Positions 33,201-48,200 of a stretch of DNA of 64,000 bases are shown here, piece by piece. The notes beneath the pieces are model-generated. The model had not been told where the DNA came from, ran no database searches, and saw only the letters and a list, made by a program, of their open reading frames with translations. Source of the stretch: Paracyclopina nana (taxonomy: Eukaryota; Arthropoda; Copepoda; Cyclopoida; Cyclopettidae); NCBI GenBank assembly GCA_019096065.1, contig JAGUCH010000002.1, forward strand, positions 10,366,501 to 10,430,500, written 5' to 3'. Each line of letters begins with the position of its first letter. Position 1 is the stretch's first letter. Made by a program: the position numbers and the translations under genes.

Positions 33201-36200
33201 ATCTGATTACTGCTTCTCTAATTGGGTTTAGCGGTACCCATGTGAGTGACAAACTTGAACTCAATGCCTTCTTGTCTCCCACTCAAGGCAATGCCTCTTT
33301 GTCAGCTCGTTTGCCATCCTTTGGAATAGAAGATCGAGAGCTTTTTGCCCAATTCTCAAGGCAAGAGCGAGTGAGTTTCGTTCAGGTGATGGACAATGAC
33401 CGTGAATTCAAAGTAACCCTTGAAAATGATGGAGAGGACATGCTCGACATCGAAATCACAACGCCATGGCCTGCATATGGTCATGTTCAAATGCACTATG
33501 CCTTCATCAGTAACGGTCCAGAGAGAAAATTAGAAGCTTTCATCAATGCAAATCAGGCGAATGTACTTGCTGTGAATGTGCTCTATGGCATGCAGCGAGA
33601 GCTTGAGTTTAAAATGGCCGCACCTCCATTTGGATTGAATTTAGAGCTGGTCTACTTGTTAAGGCATTTGGGTCTCTTTCATGCATCATTCTCCTTTAAC
33701 AATTTGATACACTTTGGTGTGGAGAACAAAGCTTATGAGCATGCCACTCTAGCTGCAAGGATTGCATGCCACAAGCCATTTTTGGTTAGCGCTGATTATA
33801 GATGGAAGAATGGAGCTAAGGAAGGTCAATTCGTAGCCTCCATTGAGTATGGTGGGAATTCACTTCATCATACGACCATGGCCATTGTTCGGAATGAGTT
33901 CAGTGCAGGCCTTGACTTGACCACCTCAAGCCCCTGCTTGAGCAAGCAAGAACTGAGAATGGCTTCTCATCTGCTTTTTGACAAGTCCAAAACTTTGGCA
34001 AACTTCTCTCTGCTGCATGGCAATACCTATGTCTCATCTGCATCCTCATTTTTTATGACTGTGGATGCTTTCAATGGAGAATTGAGATGGAACAGTAGCC
34101 TTGAAGGGTTTGAGTCAGTCCGGGCCAGAGCCAAGTACAACATTGCAACTGAGCCAACAGCATCCGTGTCTCTTGAATGCAATGGAGTGCCTTACTTCTT
34201 GAGCACTAGAATGAGCTTGAAAAATGTAATCCCCACTATTAACATTGCCACCTCCTTTAAGGGATACGAAAAACTGGTCTTCTCTGGGACCTTCTTACGA
34301 GCACAGAACAAAGTTGAGCTGGATTTTTCACTTGACCAGAATGGAATGAGGGCCTTCATGATGGCCAATGTATTGAAACTGTCTTCTGACTGGTCCAACT
34401 TTGAGGTCATTTCTCACATTGTGGCACCCGTTCTCATCTCCGACGGATTGGAGCTTGAGTGTGGCTGGAAGTACAGCAATATTGACTTCAGTGCCTTCAA
34501 GGTGAAATGGACAAGTGAAAAGGAGAGGTACTACGTCACAGGAAGGCTATCTTTAATTGACCAAGAGTTTGAAATCAGTGCGGCCACTCCTTTTGACGGT
34601 TTCGAGACATTAGCCCTCTCTGGGAAGCTGGGATCAACTACCCTTGGAAAGAATTTTGGGGTAAGTTATGAGCACAATGCTGTGCGTCGAGAAGCAAGCC
34701 TTTCATTTGAGAAGGATGATCATAATGTAGCCACCATTCGCATGAGAACACCTTTTCAAGGCTTCCAATCAGTCAAGCTGCGTTCTCAAATGCTGGCTGA
34801 TATGGGACGCACACTTGATTTTGGCTTCGAAAACCAAGGAGATGAGAACAATTTCGGGTTAGGCCTTAAGTATGACTTTTCCCGTGGCTTGTCTAGTGGC
34901 CTCTTGTTGATGAAAGCCAAGCTCCAACCGCCCCTTGGCGACCTGGTGCAAAAGCTTACTAGTTTTGAAGCCAAACTACAATATAATGGTGTTGATGGTA
35001 ACTTGGCAAATGGCATGGATATAACTTCTTACATACATTTGGATGAAAACATGCTTGCTTCTGCTAAAGTTTCTCATGATGGCCAGACATTGAGAGCAGA
35101 TGTTGAGGCAACTGTAATGACTCCCTGGTCACTTCATTTGAAAAGTGACTTTTCCTCTCACTTCATGGCATCTTATGAAAAGGTAGGCTCAAGCATGAGC
35201 CTTTCTGGAGCCAGAGTGGGCAATGGAAACTTTGACATTGCTCTAAAAACTCCCACTCAAGGGTATGAGTCTGTCACTGCCACTCTTCGATCAGAGGGAA
35301 CTAGGTCTGTTGTCACAGTATTCAGGAACAACGACAAACTCAGCACCTTCACGATAGACGCAGATGCATCATGGGCTGACAAGAAGGCTCGTTTGTTTAT
35401 GAAATGGGAGGCTCTTCAGAGCTTATGGACCGAATTGAATATAGAAGCTGACAGTGAAAGGATAGAGTTGTCATTGATGGCCCCTAATAAGAATTGGGCT
35501 GCCTCGCTACACCACAAGGATGATGGGGAAAAGAACTCGATTGTGCTCAATGCATCCCTCAACAAGGAAACATTCTTCTACTCCTCAGAGCGTATCTGGA
35601 AAAGTGGCCACATAGTTGGCAGCTCAAAATATCTGACTACCATGAACTTTTTTGACACAAAGCAGCAAGATTCAACCTATGACATAAAGTATTCAAAGGA
35701 TTTCAGCACACCTTTTGAGCTTAGCTATGAGTCCACAACTGATGGTGCTTCAACGTTTCGGCTTTCACTATACCTTGATATCCAACCCTATCAACAGGTT
35801 AAGTTTGAGGGTTCCATTATAATTCCTGAGTGGTCAATTGATAGTAAATGGACTCTTTTGGGCAAGACAGATGGCGACACTTTTGCTTCAATTGACGGTA
35901 CCTACAACACGATTAAAGTGAGCGTCAAGCTGGAAAGAGCGCCCCATAAGTTGTCCTTTGAGGCTTCATCTAGCATAGCAGGATTTGAGGAATTAGAGCT
36001 GGAGTTGGAATGGATGAATGAAAATGAATCGACTATAGTTGATTACTCAGCTGAGCTTAATGACATAAAGCTTGTGCAGGGTCAGGTCATCTATGATTTT
36101 CTATCAGCAGCACCAAGGTTCAAGATAAGTGTTCAATTGGATGAAGACAACCAGCAATCTGTTGAAGTGAAATGGATTGCGAATGATGGCAACGAGTTTG

Positions 36201-39200
36201 CATTGCATGCTTCCAGTGAAGGTGTTTTTGACACCTCAAGTATTGATTTGAAAGGAACTTCAGATGATGGCTTGGCTAACTTTGACTTTGCCTTCAAGTC
36301 CCCTGGATCCATTGTATTTTTTGGCAAAATAGACTTTGTCATAAAGGCTGCAGCTAAATACAGTAGTGAAAGTTTTGGATTAAAAATGTTGGTGAAGAAT
36401 TGTGGTGTGCTATACAAAGGAAAACTGGATTTATCTCATTCTGGTCCCATGATTGGGAAGAGCCAATTGGTGGTGGAATTTCCTAGCAAGAAGATGGAAC
36501 TGGCTGCAGAGTATGACTTTTTAAGCCAAGAAAAAGTGCTCTCAGCTAAGCTTAAGTATGGCAAAGAAGCGCTTTTTGAATTTTTAACTAGCATTGACTG
36601 GTCTTTTGAGGCATCCAATGTTATCGTGAAAGGTGTGTTCAATCAAGCAAAGATGGAGCTGAAGTTGAAAAGGTTGGGTTTTAAGCAGATAGTGTTCACA
36701 GTGAATGCTCTGGGAACAGTGGCTACTTTTGAGGCCCTCAATGAGATTCGTTCTCACTATGATTTTGACATCAAGACAAGGCTATCGGGCAGTTCAAATG
36801 CCATTCCAAAGATTGCCTTTACCCTTCACAGTGAGCAAGGAATTGGAGATGGTGATTTGTTTGCTAATGGAAAAATTGAATACATCCGATTCCCTGTTAG
36901 CTTCAACTTTGCCTACAAGAAAGCTGGTCATGTTTTTGACTTGACAGTATCCTCAGATCAATTGGCTGATATAAATGGTAAAATCTCATATGGACTAAAA
37001 AATGGCGGCAAAGAGTTAGCAATACAATGGAAGCAAGATAATCTACTGACTGTATTTGAAACCATCAGCACAAGCAGTCACCCAGTTGTGTTACAGTATG
37101 AAGAGAACTTGCATGGCTCTCATGGAGAGCTCACATTTGATGGCAATCATGGCTCAGTTACTTTCACTGATCAAATGGGACAGTATAGCTCAACAGTGGA
37201 TGCAGAATTGGTATCAAACAGTGAGGAGGACGGTTTTACTTTCACCTTGCAAGCAGCCTCGAAACTTCTTCCACGACCTTTTATCGTGCTCTTGACTGTT
37301 GTGTACCCGTTCACTTGGAAGCTGAATATGGAGCTGCCAGATGGCAATGTTGTTAAGTTCGATGGTAGTGTGAAAGTGGATTTTTCCCACTTGGTCTTCT
37401 CCGTCATGGCAAGTGATGTTGAAGCTGTTCTGACCATAAATAACCAAGACGAATCCAAAAGCATACACTTCTTGTATGGGGACTCTATTGCGCTCACTGC
37501 CAGCCTTCTTCCTTCTACAATGGCGCTAAGCTGGAAGTCCGTCTTTACAGAAGAGCTTGTGTTTCATCTTGACTTCACAAATGAAGACGCAAAACTGAAA
37601 CTTAATTATGGAACTGAGCTGATTGTAGGTGTTGATAAAACAGCAGACATTTGGTCATTTAATGCTGTTGTTGGTGTCAATGTATTAAGATTGACTGTTC
37701 ACTTTAAGGACAGTACTTTGGCTTTTTTGTGCAAGGCTGCTGGTATGGAAATTCAGGTGAATTCAGTTGTTTCTGGATCTGGAGTGACTATGGAAATTCG
37801 AGAACCTTTCACTAGTGTTGGAAAAGTTAACTTAAATGGAGATTGGGTGGCTACTGATCAAGGATTCAAAGTGTCAGCCTCTGCCAACGTTGAGGGAATT
37901 CACTATGCCCTCAGTGGAGAACTTGACATTGGACAGGGAATCTTATCGGCTGAATTATCCCATGGATCAGAGGCATGGACAGTGGTGGGACACGCATCTT
38001 CTAATGACCTCAGCAGATCTGTATCCATAGCTGTCTCTGGCACAAACTTTCAGCCTATAGAAATTAAAGCACTGTATGCCTATGAAAGCAACCATTTCAA
38101 TGCCAGCCTAGTGTGCATCATGCCTCAATTTGTGAAACTGTTGGAAGTTAGCCTAGAAGCTGCCTACAGTTTGCCTATAATGGTGACTCTTAAGTCTCAA
38201 GTCGAGGGCAACTCTGGTCGTATTTTTAACCTTCAGGCTGAATTTGGTCTCTCTGAAAACTTCTCAGACTTGCGAGGTAAACTTCTCATATTCTGCCCGC
38301 CATTGGGCCTTGAGAAGGACTTCAAAGCTGAATTCGCCTACAGAGCAGTGTCATTGCTTGACTTTGAATTCATAGCTGGTGCAAATGTGGGTGATCCGTA
38401 TGAAGCTAAACTAAGGTTTCACCTAGAAGAACAATCTCTCGATGGCTTGATCGCTTTGATTTGGAGAGAGCAGTTAGCAAACATTAAATTTGGCGGCCAT
38501 TATGCTGAAAGTGATATTTTACATGAATTTGATGCTCACATAAACAGCCTCAGCCTTGTTGGTGGGCGAAGCAAATCAGATGGAAATGTGACTGTGGCAG
38601 TGAGTAACGCTGATGCATCACTTTTGCCAAAAAAATTCAATGCTGTCTTGGAATTTTTACCTGGCGAGGGCCTCTCAATTCACGTCACTGTTGATGGAGA
38701 AGGGCACTTATCACTCTTGGGAAAGCTGAGCGAAAAATCTTCCATTTTTGGTTCCTTCAGCCTGCAATCGGACAAGCATAAGATTCATCGATCATCAGAG
38801 GTCACCATCAGGTATGGAAGCCTTGGGCAAATCGAAATAACCTATGGAGGCTTTCCGAAGCACAGTTTGCGGCTGGAGCTTCAGAATGGCAGTTCACGCA
38901 TTGCAAGAGCAGTAGTTCACAGTCCTTCGCATGGCACGTACGAACTATCGTTGAGCCAGAATATGCAAAGTGGAGTGTTGGTGTTAGCCACGGCAGGCAA
39001 TAACGTGCACAAGCTCACTTATTCCGTTGAAGTAGAGGAATGGTTTGCATTCAGCGCCCGATTGGACAGTCCTCTACTCTCTGAAGGCAGTGCTCATCTT
39101 CAAATTACCCTAAATCCGAAAGCCAACATTTACATGAGCAAGCTGGCGCTCAACAACCGCCACTTTCTCTCTTGGTCGCTAAGCTTTGATGAGCAAAGCA

Positions 39201-42200
39201 TTGACGGTAGCTTGGCGTTGCAATCGCCAATTCTGCCTTTCCCTCCAGTGGAGGCATCGCTGCGAGCCAAATATTCCAATCTTTTGTTTAAAGTGCAATG
39301 CTTTGGGGAGCACATACTAGAAGCTCAATTTGACCGACTGAGCCAGTCAGCTAAGGCTCGTTTCTCATCCCCTCTAATTCCTGATAAAGAGTGCTCATTC
39401 TCTGCTTCTCTCTCAGAGGCGGGAAATTTTGATGCTGTACTTCATTTTGCTGGGGATGCATTGGAAATCAACGCCTTTGCGCATCTCGAAGCGGGGCACA
39501 ATGTATCAGCGTTGTTTGTGCATAGACGTCCCTTGGGGCGCGGCGATACCGCTACTCTGAAGCTGGGATATGCATTTGCCTGCTACAAGGATGGTCTCGT
39601 GCATGTAAGCGGCTACATTGCATCCACTCATCAAGTCATTCCATTCCTGGAATTTACCCTTAATTTGGAGGAGTTAGAGAATGGACAGCGTTACAGAGGA
39701 ACTGTCATTGCTAAGAGTGCCTCGGCATATGAAGCTGTCTTAAGCTGGCCAAAAATAGCTTCAAGATCAGACTTTGCACTACTCACCATTTCTTCTTCGA
39801 ACTGCCATAGCGGCTACCAATTCAAGTTGAGTTGGGACCTCGACCAGAGCAGTGCTCTCATCATCTCAATGAATGGCCCGGCTCATGAAATTGTGGTGGC
39901 TTCAATTGTGGCAACCAGCAGCCCGATCAAGGTTACCATGGAGATAAGTTCCACTGTTAGCTTTATTCCATCGAAGGCAGCAGTGGTGCTTAAGATTGTT
40001 GGCAACTCTACAGTTGGGACTCTGTCATTGCTAACCTCTTGTAACAATGACGAAGCCTTGTTTGAGCTACACCATACCCTAACAAGTGAGAAAGTTTGCA
40101 TTCAGGGCAAATTTGTGACTCCTCAGCACAAGTACAAGCTGCAACTAGGGTATGAGAATTCTGCTAGAAAAATGCTGAGGGCCCATGTGGAGCATCCAGG
40201 CGCACAATTGGGCATTCAAATGGAATATTTCTTCTCATCATTGCTAGACTTTATTGTGGAGGCAAAAATAGATTTGCCCATTCCCATACTCAATGCAACA
40301 TTTGTCAAACTTGGACACTCATACTCTGAAAGTGAGCATTACTTGGCAATTGGAGCTGGGAAGCAGGATTTTGGTCTACTTGCTGAGTCGAGGTTGAAGC
40401 TAGCGCAGTTCTCAGCTGATCATGATTTTGAGGTCTCGTTCAAAAACTACTCACTTGCCTCGCATCTCCATGCAGACATGATTGGCATGGAAATTGAGGC
40501 CAGGTTCAACTTGAGATGTTCTCCTGAATGCCAATTTGAGACCAACTTGAAGGCCACCTTGGAGCAGCTAGGATTGGATGCCGAGTTTAGCATTGCCTAC
40601 AACCATGAGCCTAGGCTCGTCCTTTTGAAAAACTTGAACACTCGCACGATTTTGCTCCATGCTAAGAACATATTTTCTAGCGTTGAATTCAAGACAAGTG
40701 CCTTTCTTGGCGATGCATCATGGCAAAGTAGCTCGGAAGTGATTTGGGACACTTCGAGGCCAGATGAAACAAAAGAGGCAATTTCCTTTGGCTTCTGCAA
40801 AACTGAAGTGGCTCGTGAGTTTGCTGCCAGCATCACTTGGAGAACCAAGACTATTGATGCATTTTCCGCCAAGTCTGTGTGTCCATCCTCTGGAGATTGT
40901 TCGGCTTCATTGTCACTGCATCATGACAATCGCAAAATGTTTGCTATTGACTTTCATTCAAATTCAGGCACTTCCACTCAGGTACACTAGGGCTTTTCTC
41001 AGACATTTTTCTATTTTTTTTAGACAATATCTATTGCTATAGGATGCGCACGATACCAAAGTAGCTTTTGTTCTCCCAAGCCATGTCTTTGAGTATTATC
41101 ACCTACGAAAAAAGAGCCCAACTGGTATTTTCATCGAGTCTCGCCTTCTTCATGGAAAATCATCAGATTTTCTCAGAGGAGTGACATATGCATTCAGCTG
41201 TGATACCATCGATGGAAGCACTGCTTTTTCCAGCATGGAGTTGCGCCTCATTGGTAAAACCAAGCAAACTTTTTCTGCCATGTATCAAACAAAAAAGGAA
41301 TTCTGGCGGTCTTTGAAGCTGAAGTCTGTCAATGACGCGGATCCCGAGTTGACACTGCATCTCGAGGTAAGAGTTTCAGAGTACAATAATGCTCTGTTTG
41401 TCTGTTAAAAAACTCCTTTGTCTAGAAAAAGGAGCACTGTAAGTATTTTTAATTTCTGTAAAACCGCCTTTTTGGAGTGGGGATTTGAGGACTTCCTAGG
41501 GTTGGTAAAAGGCCAACTTGACAAGCTTAGGAGGCAAATAGCTCAGCAACTACTATGTCGATTGGCACCGGTAGGACTCACTAAAAGAGCCTAAAAAAGC
41601 CACCATGCCAAATTTCAACTTGATAACTTCCACCCAAAGGCTGACTTTACCTGCCCAAAAAGACAAGCTAAATGCCTAGCTTTGCTCAAAAAATGTCCTC
41701 CATTATACGGCCCCGCCGGAACCTTAACTAATTTGGAACGCATTTGTAGGTGCACATTGGCTCAGTCTCTTCTGGAGATTTCATAGTGGTATTGCCACAG
41801 TATCGATTCATATGTTGTTCCATCGCAATCTGCTCAGTGCATAAGATACGATAATGACCGTGGCATGGTCGCTATGAAATCTCCAGAAGAGACTTAGCCA
41901 TTGTTACGAATCCTACCTTTGATGCCAATAATACACTCAGTATTTGCTGAGATATTAGCCTCCAAAGATCATGGCTTAGCTTGCCTTCGACAATAGGAAA
42001 TCGGCCTAATGTCTTTGTTGCTTGTGCAAGGCCAAGGGAATCTAACGAAAGGCTCCATATCTTCTGCGTCTTTGATCGTAGCATGGTTGCGGTTGTTATC
42101 GGTTATTACTATTAGCTGAGACGGTCGAGCAGTACATAAGCTCTGACCATATAATTTCCATGATTTTGTTTGATCTAGTGCAAAGCGGCTTGGGCAGCCT

Positions 42201-45200
42201 AGACGGCTGGGTCAACTTTGATGAGCTCATGCTCACTTAGTGAGCAGTAGAGTGGACCGCAAAATTTAAGGCATATCTTGCAAAAAATTGAGCCAAAATA
42301 TCCTTCCAAAATTTAATTTTAGCCAATGCTTGAAATGTTGGGGGAAACAAAAGTAACAGGATTATACACCTCTAGGCTGTCGGATAACACTCATTATTCT
42401 CAAGCCTAGAGGTGTATAATCCTATATTATTTACTGACGAGGTTGCGATGTCAGTAAATAAGAAGCGATAACAACCGCAACCATGCTACGATCAAAGAAG
42501 CAGAAGATAATGAGCCTTTGTTAAAAGATTTTCTAAAATGGCAAAAATAGATTTCTCTACTTTGGAAGCTCATAACTCAGAAATGAGGAAGTATTGAGCC
42601 GATTGGAACCAAATTGGGAGACATTTGCTTTCCTAATTCACATGGCCATTTTGTAGCGACCCTGTCGGTAGGCCGGTCAATTTTTCCTTTTCGAGATGAC
42701 CGTCCGTTCTTAGTTCTTAGTCCCAAGGCAGCAAACTACGTGCATGCAGCCCTTTAGAGCTGTAGGCTTCGAGACAAAATTTTATTTGAATTCTGTAGGT
42801 TTCACTTCCAAAAATTTCCATAACCCAGAGCTGTACAGATAAGAGTATAACAAACCGAGCAGCTAATAGTAAGTGATGGAAAAATAAAATGCTACAAAAG
42901 AAGGCAAAAAAACAACTTTGATGAAGAAAAAATTGTCAAGGAATTAAGTAATTGTGAAATAAGTACTTAAATATGCAATTAAAATTGAGTTCTGATTGAT
43001 TAATATTTTGCATTTGCTTTGATTTTTTAAATTTCTGCCAAAGTTGCATGAAGTGGAGCTTTGAACTATCAGTGGCTTTTTATGAACAAATTCTTGTTTT
43101 GTTCCAAGAAGTGCCATAATTGCAGTACAATTGGTCCCTAAAAGGATGTGTCTGAAACACTGCCATCCCACCTCAGCAGCCATTATGAAAGTAGAGCTAA
43201 TTCTCACGCTATTGGCCGCCCATTTATGATTTTTGAAAAGTAAACAAATGTTTTTTGCATATTTTCTCCTTCAACTGACCAAGAAAAGAGCTGTGACTAA
43301 GCTTGTAGCTCTTCCAATTATTTAAGGATTTGTTTGGGACACTTTTGGATTTGGTCAATTTTCATGAAAGTCAAGACAATTGCTTCATATCCAGAAACCT
43401 GTCTTTGTCATGACAGATCGAATTATGATGAAAATTGCCTTATATTTGGTTGATCAGATAGTTAAAGAGTTTACTACAAATTCGTAACTTTTGAGTATAT
43501 AATTCAAAATTGGACTCTTTTTTTTTTGATAAAAAAGCCAATTTTTTTTATTTTCACCTAAAAGAAATGCTGTTGTTCATGCTACAGTTTTTGTACTGGC
43601 ATGGAATGTTGGCCAACTGTCTTGGTTTTCTGAAAATAGGTCTTGCAAAATTGGATTCAAAAGGATGAATTACAGGTTTGAAATGTCTTTAATGTGTGTC
43701 ATTACAAAGAGAATAAAATACTTCTTTAACTAATTTAAGGAAACTCAATTTTTGAGTTTCTGGACGAAACCTTATGTTCAGCAAAAGCTGAGTAAGCTGT
43801 TCACAAAACCCTCTCTTATTTACCGACCCTGCCATAACCCACATTAAATTATCAAAAAGTGCCTAAATTGCAAACTCTTTGAGAAAGAACCCAGGACTTA
43901 TCTGGGAGCTCTAAACGGCTGCATGTGCGTAGTTCGCTGCCTTAGGAATAAGAACGGACAGTTATCTTGAAAGGGAAAATTGACCGGCCTACCGACAGGG
44001 TCGCCACAAAATGGCCATGTGAATTAGGAAAGCAATAAATTATTGCTATGTGTTGTGAGTAATTGAAAAAGGCAAGCAGATAAAAAAGATGTTTTTGGTA
44101 TGAATTTTCATTTTCTGATCGCCCTTTGGGATAAGCTACCTGTCGCCAAAATTGTGTCATTCATTTTGCAACCATCCAAAAGATGTACCTGTCGCCAAAA
44201 TTGTGTTTAAATCATCCCTTAAGGCCACTCGCCGCCGCGCTGTTAAGGTCCGCGAGTGGTTAAATAAACCTGATTTAGCCCGGTTCCAACAAGGAAAATC
44301 AGCATAGTCAGGAGACGTAACTTGACTTTTTAGCATAGTCAGGTCACAGCTAGCTCGCGCGCTCAGCTCGACCTGACTTAACTGGTTTACCGCACTGCAC
44401 TAAGCTGATATCCCGTGTTGGAACCGGGCTATTAATTAGTTCCTTTTTGATTAGCTCCCCGTCCATAAAAAACATCTCAATGATAACTCCGCATATTATG
44501 GCTTAGATCATTCTAATGTATCATATATGTGAACCGTTTAAGATGTAATTTTACTTAAAATTACAGGCTCTGCTTGATATGAATATCCTAAGCCTTAAGG
44601 ATAGGGGATTTGACTTCAATGTCAATTACGTAATTGGAGCTTCGACTGGAGATACTTTCGCCATCTCAGGATTTATGACGGATGCCGCAAAAAAGAGTTT
44701 TGCGCTCACATTGAAAAACAGCAGCACGATCTACAAAATATTAGTAAGTTTAACATGCCCAAGTTGATCTACCACATGACCTTTTTGAGTGAAAATGTTC
44801 ACGTAACAGGTACTGAATACCGAACACAAACGCAACGCACGCTGCTTTAAGAAATACTTTTGAGAACAGTAATAATGGAATGACTCATTCAAATTGCAAG
44901 ATGATCCATAATGTAAGGTAGAGCGAGAGATTTTGATGAGAGTTCTCAACAACAGCTGAACTTTTTTGAGAAAACATTTACTAAGGTACAACTCAAACTA
45001 CTACTCCTATGGGAACGAAAATTTGAGGGGTTCATGGTTTCTCGGTAAAATTACCTAATACCAAAGAAAAAATAGCATAACACTCACGCACAAAAAAATT
45101 GGCACTAATGCCCCGTTCATCTACGACGACTATTAACTTTAGCAGTCTTACAAAACATTGTCGTTATTCTATAACGACAAAAATTGTGTTAAGTCAGCTT

Positions 45201-48200
45201 AAGACCAGTTGTTAGCTTACGAATCAGGTTAGCGCGAAGGTCAAGTTAAGCGCATGCTGGCTAGTGCTGACAAAATCAATTTTTATTTGCCTTTGTTTAT
45301 GGGCTAACCTTTCAACCTTCCTTTGGTTTAGTCCGTCCTAACGTAAGGATGAGTCTTACAGCAAGTAAAGCCGGCCTGCAAGGGCTGACAAAAACATTCT
45401 ACCAGGTCTATCATTTCAGTGGATTCTTTCGAAAGCTGCATTAGTTTGGTCAATCCTAGAAGGATTGCTTATCTAGCACCAGTCCTTACGAGCTACGACA
45501 GCTAATAGAAATTCGTGGAGTTAAGACAGCTTTTTTCGTTAGTTGGGACAAGTAAGTTATGAAAAAATAGAGTAGATGAACAGGGCATAAAATCTAAATT
45601 TGAATTGCTCGCTTCGCACAATTGACGACAAAACTAAAAAAAAACCAAAGTTTGGTGGACCCTCCAGGGCGTTCCCGTATTGGTGGGTTTTAGGATCTAA
45701 AATCAAAGTGGGTTTTACGATCTAAAAAATTGGGTTTTAAAGCCTACAGATTTGGCATCAGGGTATTAAGATCTAAGTGGAAAAATCAAATAAAGTTCAT
45801 TATGGGTTTTAATATCTAAAGGCTAGGGTTTTAATAACTAAAGGCCTAGGTTTTATTATCTAACAGAACAAAAAAATATTCTCAAAACCATTTAGCCAAC
45901 TAAAACCTGAGAAAGCATTACATGAAAATTAAATGCTAAATGCTTAAATGCTATTAGTGAAGTTTTGATAATTGACATTTAATGTTCCAACATTTTAGAC
46001 TTTAAAACCCACGCCTTTAGATCAAAACACCCAGGTACAACAAAATGATGCTTTTCCAATGTAGATCTTAAAACCCAGGTGACTAGATCTTAACATCCAG
46101 TTGTTAGGCTTTAGCATACAAATCTTTAGATCTTAAAACCTAGGAGAAAAAAAGCTTAGGCTTTAAAACCCATCTTTATAATAGATCCTAAAACCCACCC
46201 CTATTTTAGGCTTTAGTGACTTCTCCCGTTAAGTTTAGTTCAGTTCTGTTCCCAGATATTTATGCTGGTAGAACTTAACTTTGCTTGATTTGGCTAGAAC
46301 AAGCTGAACTTAACTGATCAAGCAAGGTTGCTGTTTTAGCAAAGTAACTTGACTATAAATTCGAATATGGGATCGCCCTTCCCGCCCTGTCACATTGTAT
46401 TTGGAGGAATCGCGTAACATTCGTTCTCGAATCGGGAACCAAAGTTCTGGTGGGGTAGGGGTTCCAATAACGGGCTTCCTTTTCGACCTAATATCGCACC
46501 TCCATTTTATTACTGGCAACCTCAAAATTATTGTCTTATTCTTTTGGTTCTGTTTAGGGTGAGCTTGATATGGATTCTTCCAGAGGCGGATTTTCAGTGA
46601 CTAGAGATGAGTTTGTGGTTGGGACAATTAATGGCGCTATGAATACGACTGTACCGTCGGTATCGTTTGAAGCAGAGTTAGGCGGAGGGAACGTTCGCGC
46701 CTACGCAGGACTGACCGAGCCCAACCTGATTGAAATTTTCGTCCGAGGCTCTGGTTCGCCGTTGCATCAGGAGTCCATTGAAATGGTGGCGAGTGTTGGA
46801 TTATCTCCGAATGGACGGACACTCACTTCGAACATGACCTGGACTCCGCTCGCCCATGAGAGGCTCATTGAAGTGACGCCTTTCTCCCTCGACCCAACTG
46901 TAATTTTGCCACCTCAGCTGCGCAATATCAGCTCCGTCGTTCGAGCAATCGCAAAGAACTCGTGGGCAACGAGCATTCAGGACCTAAGAACCAGTCTGGA
47001 GTGGGATGGGGCCATCTATGAAAATGTGCTCGCCGACCTCAATCACAATCTGAAGAGCCTTCACGTGGCCGAGCCTCTGGATGCAGTCATCAAAAGCTTT
47101 AGCGACAGCATAGCTCAATCTTTGCAGCTCATGTAAGTTAACTTGCTTTTGCCCGTCGGATATTTTTTCACCCTTTTCCCCTTACTTGAGACGTGGTCCA
47201 CGTAATACTCCTATTGCACTCCCTATTATGCCTTCCACCATTTTGCATGCTTGCCCTTTTTCCATTTCCTCCTTTCGCTTTTGATTATTCCATCATAGCC
47301 TTTTAAGGGTTTAAAAAGCAAACGTAGCCTGATATGGTGCTGGTGCGTTACGACAAAACCGAGCACGAGGACATTTGCCTCTAAAGGACTTATGCCTCCA
47401 TGTAGCTTTGTTCGACGTGCTTTGATCGTAACTACTTTGATTTCAGCACTTCGGTGATGAAAATCGGATTTCAATCTTTGGACAGACTTGTTGAATTCTG
47501 TGGACGAACCCTACCTGAATTGCTTGATTGTACTGCCAACTTTCTCGGAGATCTTCTCCGTGATTCTGGAGGCTTCATTCGTAGCGTCTTCGAAAATATG
47601 GCTTTCAAGGTCAACGTTGAACTTCCCGATGAGAAGTTAAGAATGATCGTTGTGGCAGCGCATGATGCTCTTTTGTGGGTTTCTCAAGGCTTTGGCGACT
47701 TGAAGAACGATCTTTCAAATGCGGGTGGTGAACAGCTGAGCCTTGCTTGGGTCAACACTAGAAGAGAAGTTTGGAAATATCTAAAAAGCATCGAGGAATT
47801 GGCTCTGGTGATGGACGTTTATTATGAGTACCAAAGCTGGTTGGAAGAGGTGCATTTTTCCGCTAAAATTGACATGGCTACGCGAGAGCTTGAGAGGTGA
47901 GCATTTTTGGCAAGTCTGCCCGCGATCGGTTTTTGCCTATGGAGGAATATTCCATCATAGCCTTTAAAAAAAGCAAAAGTAGCCAGATATGGTACTGGTG
48001 CGTAACGACAAAACCGAGCAGCTATCGTCATTATGCTCCATGTTTGCAGATGTGTGAGCAGGACGTTGGCGCAGATGAGCTCCGCCAAGGCAAGTGCGCT
48101 GGGTTGGTGGTCGTGGTGGATGGACGAGATGACGAGCTATCCGCTGATAGCCTACGCCGGCTCAGTGGGGCGAAAGGCGTTGAGGGTGGCCCATGGGTTG

